Assembly (NCBI GenBank): GCA_018268875.1
Contig: JAFDVT010000034.1
Coordinates: 1 to 10,355, forward strand
Source of the DNA: Acidobacteriota bacterium
GTDB lineage: Bacteria > Acidobacteriota > Terriglobia > Bryobacterales > Bryobacteraceae
Direction of reading: 5' to 3'
DNA: 10,355 nucleotides
The translations under genes were made by a program, and so were the position numbers. Shown here piece by piece: positions 6,610 through 10,355 of this stretch. Below the pieces are notes generated by a model. The model saw nothing but the letters and a program-made list of their open reading frames with translations. It was not told the origin of the DNA and did no database searches. The first letter of the stretch is position 1; every line of letters starts with the position of its first letter.

Positions 6610-6767
6610 CTCGCTTACGGTTATAGAACCCGGCCATACAATAACTTTACTTCTGACCTGGCTAACCTAGGTTACGATAGATGCGTCATTACGAACGACC
6701 GCTAGCATTATCTTTTGTTTAGACGGTCCGCCCTGGTTGTTCGAGAATTCGGCGTCTTCCTATATTT
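6610..6767. promoter_or_regulatory. AT-richer intergenic region upstream of the adaptor operon, candidate promoter and operator
   Basis: This 158-bp stretch is clearly more AT-rich than the genes around it and is the natural place for the promoter of the adaptor operon. A sigma70-like pair, TTACGG at 6615-6620 and TACAAT at 6637-6642 with a 16-bp spacer, is the best candidate I can find. A perfect 12-bp palindrome sits about 20 bp downstream of it, where a repressor could block transcription. Promoter assignment is by eye only. No terminator hairpin with a T-run is seen for the preceding gene. Confidence 0.4.
6663..6674. repeat. Perfect 12-bp palindrome TAACCTAGGTTA
   Basis: The twelve bases equal their own reverse complement. 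The flanking bases (C on both sides) do not extend the symmetry. The element lies alone in the spacer before the adaptor operon and downstream of a candidate promoter. It could be an operator for a dimeric regulator such as a TetR- or MarR-family protein, which often control efflux genes. There is no loop, so it is a poor RNA hairpin. Confidence 0.45.
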
Positions 6768-8516
6768 ATGTCCGCCTCCAGCGCATCGCCCAACCCGATC
6801 CCGTTCCCGGAACCCCAGCAGCCCGGGCGTCCGGCCATTGTGCCACCGCCCGCCGCGCCGCCCGACGAACCTCGTCGCCGTGGCTGGCTATGGGGCGTTG
6901 CGGGACTTCTGGCGATCACGGGCGCGGGTGCCTGGTATTGGTCGCAACAAGCCGCGCCGGACACGACCGGAGGCGGTGGTGCGGCGGCGGGAGTTCGTAC
7001 GGCTCCGGCGGAGCAGCGGCGGCTGGAAAATCGCCTGCGCCTGTCCGGAACCACCGGTGCCGAAAAGTTCGTTTCGTTGACCACGCCGCAAATGCGCGGC
7101 AGCCGTTCCGGTTTTGGACGCGACGGCGGCACGCGCACGGCGAGCTTCAGCGGCGGCAACACGCAGGTAGCGGCAAAATCGGGCGGCAACACCACGCTTG
7201 GCGGTTCGTCTTCGTCAACCGGTAGTGGATCCGCGGCCGGAGGCGGCGGCAGCAGCAATATGTCGTCGGCCCTTCGAGCGGCCACCAGCCGAACCGGAGG
7301 CGGCAGCACGTCGCGTACGGGGTCGGCATCGACAGGGGGTTCGTCGGCTTCTGGCTCGGCGTCCTCATCGACGATGGGCGCGGGCGGTATGGGTTCGACC
7401 ACGGGTAGCTTGCCCGGCGGTGGCGGAGGTGGCGGAGGCGGTGGTGGAGGCGGCGGCGACTTTTCGCTCGTCCTGCAGGAACTCGCGCGCTCCGGCTCCA
7501 TGGTTCGCAAAGGGCAGGTGGTGGCGGCGTTTGACCGCGAAAACATGATGAACCGCCTGGACGACTATCGCGCCTCGGTGCAGCAGACCGAAGCCGGCAT
7601 GCGCAAGATGTACGCCGAACTGGAAGTGACGCGCAAGGCCCGCGAACAGAACATCGCGCAGGCCAAAGGTGCGCTCGACAAGGCGAAGCTGGACCTGAAG
7701 ACGCTTCCCGTGCTGTCGGCCATCGATTCCGAACGCGTGCGCCTGGCCAACGAAGAGGCTGACGCCAAGTACAAACAGTTGCAGAGCGAAATTCGCTTTT
7801 ATGATGCGTCCGACCGCGCGCAGATTCGCGAGGCGGAGTTGGAGTTTGCACAGTCCAAGAGCGAATTGAAGCGCGCCGAAGCCAACGCGGACCGCCTGGT
7901 GATCAAGGCGCCGATCGACGGCATGGCCGTGGTGCAGAGCACCTGGCGTTCGTCGGAGTTGGCCCAGATTCAGAATGGCGACCAGTTGTGGCCGGGACAG
8001 ATGTTCCTGCAAATCGTGGACCCGTCGTCCATGGTTGTGAATGCCACGGTGAACCAGGTGGACGTGGAACGTCTGCGCATCGGCGCCAAAGCGCGCGTGC
8101 GGTTCGACGCGTACCCCGATCTGGAACTGCCGGCCCATGTGTATTCGGTCGGCGGCATCCCCAAAACCGGCGGCGTGCGCGCCAACTGGGTGAAAGAAAT
8201 TCCGGTGCGATTCAAGCTCGAGGGCATCGACCCGCGGGTGATTCCGGATCTGTCCGTCAGCGTGGACGTGATTCTGGAAACGGACGACCAGGCTGTCGTC
8301 GTGCCGTTGAGCGGCGTATTTCAGGACGGCGGCGGAAAGCCGTACGTCTATGTCCGTAGCGGCGCGAATGGACAACAGTGGGAACGGCGCGAGGTGGATT
8401 TGGGCTTGCGGTCCTTCACCCACGTGGCCGTGCGTTCCGGCGTGAAGCCGAGCGACGTGATTGCGCTCGACCGTCCGCCAGACAAGCAATACAGCGTCCC
8501 GGATCAGACCACATAA
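6768..8516 (+). CDS. HlyD/MFP-family periplasmic adaptor with a large Gly/Ser-rich insertion in its lipoyl domain
   Basis: This 582-residue adaptor of a tripartite export system has a proline-rich cytoplasmic N-terminus (1-36) and one membrane anchor (about 39-58, WLWGVAGLLAITGAGAWYW). The first half of the lipoyl domain is at about 84-110 (LRLSGTTGAEKFVSLTTPQM). A low-complexity insertion follows, about 111-230, and then the rest of that half-motif (VLQELARSGSMVRKGQVVAAFD, in two parts across 235-256). A coiled-coil hairpin spans about 258-376, the second lipoyl half VIKAPIDGMAVV is at 378-389, and a beta-barrel plus membrane-proximal domain fills 410-560. It joins an inner-membrane pump to an outer-membrane channel. 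Substrate is unknown. No ribosome site precedes the ATG at 6768, yet no alternative in-frame start is available between the upstream stop (6720-6722) and this codon. Two related adaptor genes follow at 17 and 9 nt spacing. Confidence 0.87.
   Translation: MSASSASPNPIPFPEPQQPGRPAIVPPPAAPPDEPRRRGWLWGVAGLLAITGAGAWYWSQQAAPDTTGGGGAAAGVRTAPAEQRRLENRLRLSGTTGAEKFVSLTTPQMRGSRSGFGRDGGTRTASFSGGNTQVAAKSGGNTTLGGSSSSTGSGSAAGGGGSSNMSSALRAATSRTGGGSTSRTGSASTGGSSASGSASSSTMGAGGMGSTTGSLPGGGGGGGGGGGGGGDFSLVLQELARSGSMVRKGQVVAAFDRENMMNRLDDYRASVQQTEAGMRKMYAELEVTRKAREQNIAQAKGALDKAKLDLKTLPVLSAIDSERVRLANEEADAKYKQLQSEIRFYDASDRAQIREAELEFAQSKSELKRAEANADRLVIKAPIDGMAVVQSTWRSSELAQIQNGDQLWPGQMFLQIVDPSSMVVNATVNQVDVERLRIGAKARVRFDAYPDLELPAHVYSVGGIPKTGGVRANWVKEIPVRFKLEGIDPRVIPDLSVSVDVILETDDQAVVVPLSGVFQDGGGKPYVYVRSGANGQQWERREVDLGLRSFTHVAVRSGVKPSDVIALDRPPDKQYSVPDQTT
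7098..7457 (+). repeat. Low-complexity Gly/Ser/Thr-rich insertion ending in 14 consecutive glycine codons
   Basis: Codons 111-230 of the first adaptor encode almost only Gly, Ser, Thr and Ala with scattered Arg/Lys (seven basic residues in 111-216, against one acidic, D119). The final 14 codons (7416-7457) are all glycine but mix GGC (7), GGT (4) and GGA (3), so this is not a simple trinucleotide microsatellite. Reading frame is kept throughout, and the sequence resumes as a normal lipoyl-domain strand immediately afterwards. Confidence 0.85.
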
Positions 8517-8533
8517 TCGGCGGTAGAACAGAC

Positions 8534-9838
8534 ATGTCTAAAGATTTGAGAGCCGGCCGGCTTGGCCAGGCGGGCAGCGGCAAGCGCAAGGCGATTACCT
8601 GGATCACGTCCCTGCTGGTATTGGGCGGCGGCGCGTTCGCGGCGTACCGCTATTCGGGCGCGGGCGAAACCAAAGTGGAAGTGCCGGTGGCCAAGGTCAA
8701 GCAGGGCGACTTTATCCTGAGCGTCCGCACACGTGGCGAAATCCGTTCCACACGCAGCGAATTCCTGAACGCGCCGCAGGTGCCCGACCTACGCATCACC
8801 AAACTCGCCGAATCGGGCAAGCCCGTGCAGCGCGGCCAGGTGGTCATCGAATTCGATGCCGCCCAGCAGGAACAGACCCTGCTCGAACGCAACACCAGCG
8901 TTCGCACGGTGGATTCGGAAATGGTGCAGTTGAAAGCTTCGCACCGCATGACGAACGAATCCGACAGCATGAACGAGATGACTTCGGGCTACAACCTGGA
9001 GCGCGCCAAGCTGGAAGCGAGCAAGGCGGAAGTGATCAGCGAAATCGAAGGCGCCAAGAATCGCATCGACGTCGGCATTTCCCAGGGCGAACTGGATCAG
9101 GTCAAGACCGTCACCAAGTCCCACAACGTCACGCAGTCGGCCGATCTGGAACGCCTCCAGCAGAAGAAGGACAAGTATCTGCGCGACACCGCGCGCGTCA
9201 AAGGGTATCTGGCCAAGATGGTGGTTCGTTCGCCGATCGACGGTGTGTTGAACGTCCTGCCCAACGGCCGCAGCCAGGGTTCGTTCGGTTCCGCCCCGCC
9301 TCCGTTTAAGGAAGGCGACCGTGTGTGGACTGGCGCGGTCATCGCGGAAATTCCCGATCTGTCGCAGTTGCGCATCGAATTGAAGCTCGACGAAGTGGAC
9401 CGCGGCAAGTTGCAACTGGGCCAGGAAGGCCGCATCCGCGTGGACGCGATCCCCGAACTCGAATTCGGCGGCACGCTCGACTGGATCAGCCCGATCGCGC
9501 AAGTGCAATTCCGCGGCCCGGGTCTGCAGGAAAAGACGTTTCCGGCTCGCGCCACGCTGACCAAAACCGATGCGCGCCTCCGCCCGGGCATGAGCGCCAG
9601 CGCAGAAATCATTCTCCAAAAAGTTCCCAATTCGGTGATGATTCCGCTGCGCGCCAGCATCACCGTGGGCGGCAAGCCGGCCGTGTACGTACAGAAGGGC
9701 GACAACTTCGAACTCCGCCGTATCGAGGTTGGACAGCGCAACGAAACCGACATCGTGGTGCTCAGCGGGTTAAAGGCCGGCGAAACGGTTGCGCTGGAAA
9801 ATCCCGTCGAAGCGGCCAAAAAAGCGAAGAAAATCTAA
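8534..9838 (+). CDS. HlyD/MFP-family periplasmic adaptor (second of three)
   Basis: This 434-residue adaptor has a single N-terminal membrane anchor (about 19-39). The lipoyl half-motif LNAPQVPDLRITKLAESG with VQRGQVVIEFD spans 78-108, uninterrupted, unlike in its upstream neighbour. A coiled-coil region (about 110-226) is followed by the returning lipoyl half VVRSPIDGVLNV (230-241), then a somewhat extended loop with PPPFKEGDRVW. Next come a beta-barrel (about 275-345, LRIELKLDEVDRGKLQLG) and a membrane-proximal domain ending in a lysine-rich tail. It should act in the periplasm as a hexameric link in a tripartite exporter. The start at 8534 is chosen because the frame upstream, back to 8378, lies inside the preceding adaptor gene and encodes no adaptor-like sequence. 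The ribosome site is weak (GGCGG about 10 nt upstream). Confidence 0.9.
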   Translation: MSKDLRAGRLGQAGSGKRKAITWITSLLVLGGGAFAAYRYSGAGETKVEVPVAKVKQGDFILSVRTRGEIRSTRSEFLNAPQVPDLRITKLAESGKPVQRGQVVIEFDAAQQEQTLLERNTSVRTVDSEMVQLKASHRMTNESDSMNEMTSGYNLERAKLEASKAEVISEIEGAKNRIDVGISQGELDQVKTVTKSHNVTQSADLERLQQKKDKYLRDTARVKGYLAKMVVRSPIDGVLNVLPNGRSQGSFGSAPPPFKEGDRVWTGAVIAEIPDLSQLRIELKLDEVDRGKLQLGQEGRIRVDAIPELEFGGTLDWISPIAQVQFRGPGLQEKTFPARATLTKTDARLRPGMSASAEIILQKVPNSVMIPLRASITVGGKPAVYVQKGDNFELRRIEVGQRNETDIVVLSGLKAGETVALENPVEAAKKAKKI

Positions 9839-9847
9839 CAACGACCC

Positions 9848-10355
9848 ATGAAGAAGTGGATTATCCGTCTCATCATCCTCGCGGCGATCGCGGGGGCTTC
9901 CTACGCGGGTTATGCGGTTTTCCAAAGCATCCCCAAGGAAGTGGAAACGATCGCCACGGCCAAGGTTCGCAAGGGCGATGTCATCGTAAAAAGCTTTGCC
10001 CGCGGCGAACTGCGCGCGGTCCGTTCGGCGACCCTTACCGCTCCTAACCTCTTCGGCACCGTGCAGGTCACCAGGATGGCGCCGCTGGGCGCGTTTGCCC
10101 ATGAAAAGGACCTGATTGTCGAATTCGACGATTCGGAAGTGCAAAGCCGCGTCGAAGAAAAGCAGCTGGAACTCGACCAGATCGAAGAGCAGATCAAGAA
10201 GGCGCAAGCCGACCTGGCGATCCGCAACAATCAGGATCAGGTGGAGCTGTTGCAGGCGCGCTACAGCGTACGCCGCGCGGAACTCGAGGTGAAGCGCAAC
10301 GAACTCATCTCCGCGATTGACGCGCAGAAAAACAAGCTGACGCTCGAAGAATCCC
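9848..10355 (+). CDS. HlyD/MFP-family periplasmic adaptor (third of three), 3' truncated by window edge
   Basis: The frame is open from the ATG at 9848 to the window end, giving 169 residues with no stop. It has a basic start and membrane anchor (MKKWIIRLIILAAIAGASYA, 1-20). The lipoyl half-motif is ATLTAPNLFGTVQVTRMA followed by LIVEFDDSEVQ (about 61-98). From about 100 on there is a Glu/Lys/Gln-rich coiled-coil hairpin. The layout matches the second adaptor, including the position of the APN/APQ motif, so the two are probably paralogues. The gene begins 9 nt after the preceding stop, with no clear ribosome site. The returning coiled-coil arm and beta-barrel lie beyond the window, where transporter permease and ATPase genes would also be expected. 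Confidence 0.88.
   Translation, partial: MKKWIIRLIILAAIAGASYAGYAVFQSIPKEVETIATAKVRKGDVIVKSFARGELRAVRSATLTAPNLFGTVQVTRMAPLGAFAHEKDLIVEFDDSEVQSRVEEKQLELDQIEEQIKKAQADLAIRNNQDQVELLQARYSVRRAELEVKRNELISAIDAQKNKLTLEES

Noticed and set aside
6737..6766. TTGTTC / TATATT as the adaptor operon promoter
   Set aside because: The -10-like hexamer ends one base before the ATG, so transcription would begin inside the coding region and lose the start codon.
6719..7546. Long minus-strand frame with a polyproline run
   Set aside because: It is the antisense reading of the Gly-rich adaptor insert; the polyproline is just poly-Gly codons read backwards, and the plus-strand protein has clear family domains.
7365..8489. 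374-codon minus-strand open frame opposite the first adaptor
   Set aside because: Its His/Arg/Gln-rich composition with no domain is typical of the reverse reading of an adaptor coiled coil.
8378..8533. 52-residue upstream extension of the second adaptor frame
   Set aside because: It lies inside the first adaptor gene in another frame, and the ATG at 8534 is followed directly by a normal adaptor N-terminus and membrane anchor.
1..10355. tRNA, rRNA, CRISPR array, insertion sequence or attachment site
   Set aside because: No regularly spaced repeats, cloverleaf-like stretches, transposase-like frames or terminal inverted repeats were seen on reading both strands.

Overview
The window is a GC-rich, gene-dense stretch of chromosome from a Gram-negative-type bacterium. 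The best guess is an acidobacterium of the Bryobacter/Solibacter kind. This rests on gene style rather than any marker: an M56 protease fused to a carboxypeptidase-regulatory-like domain and a TonB C-terminus, a heme synthase of the coproporphyrin route, and a run of HlyD-type adaptors, one of them very glycine-rich. No rRNA, tRNA, CRISPR array, insertion sequence or phage gene was seen.

Layout. (1) 1-2345, plus strand: the last codons of an upstream gene, an M56/BlaR1-like membrane metalloprotease with two extra C-terminal domains, and 4 nt later thiG (thiazole synthase). (2) 2342-5203, minus strand: an operon with overlapping genes, read in the order hemQ/chdC (coproheme decarboxylase), a D-galactonate-dehydratase-like enolase-superfamily enzyme, and a seven-bladed WD40 protein. 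Its end collides with thiG so that the two stop codons share one CTAG. (3) 5343-6606, plus strand: a bactofilin and a small SAM-methyltransferase-like protein, divergent from hemQ across a 139-bp spacer. (4) 6610-6767: a more AT-rich spacer with a perfect 12-bp palindrome and a possible promoter. (5) 6768-10355, plus strand: three consecutive periplasmic adaptor (HlyD/MFP) genes, the third cut by the window edge.

Working together. The adaptors almost certainly belong to a tripartite export system whose pump genes should lie beyond the right edge. The first adaptor carries about 120 residues of Gly/Ser/Thr-rich sequence, ending in 14 consecutive glycines, inserted into the middle of its lipoyl (biotinyl-like) domain. 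This is the oddest object in the window. The protease at the left edge looks like the sensor/protease half of a BlaI-BlaR1-like switch in which the beta-lactam sensor is replaced by a TonB-type periplasmic domain. The hemQ, dehydratase and WD40 genes are translationally coupled but have no obvious shared pathway. Most other genes are ordinary housekeeping or envelope functions.
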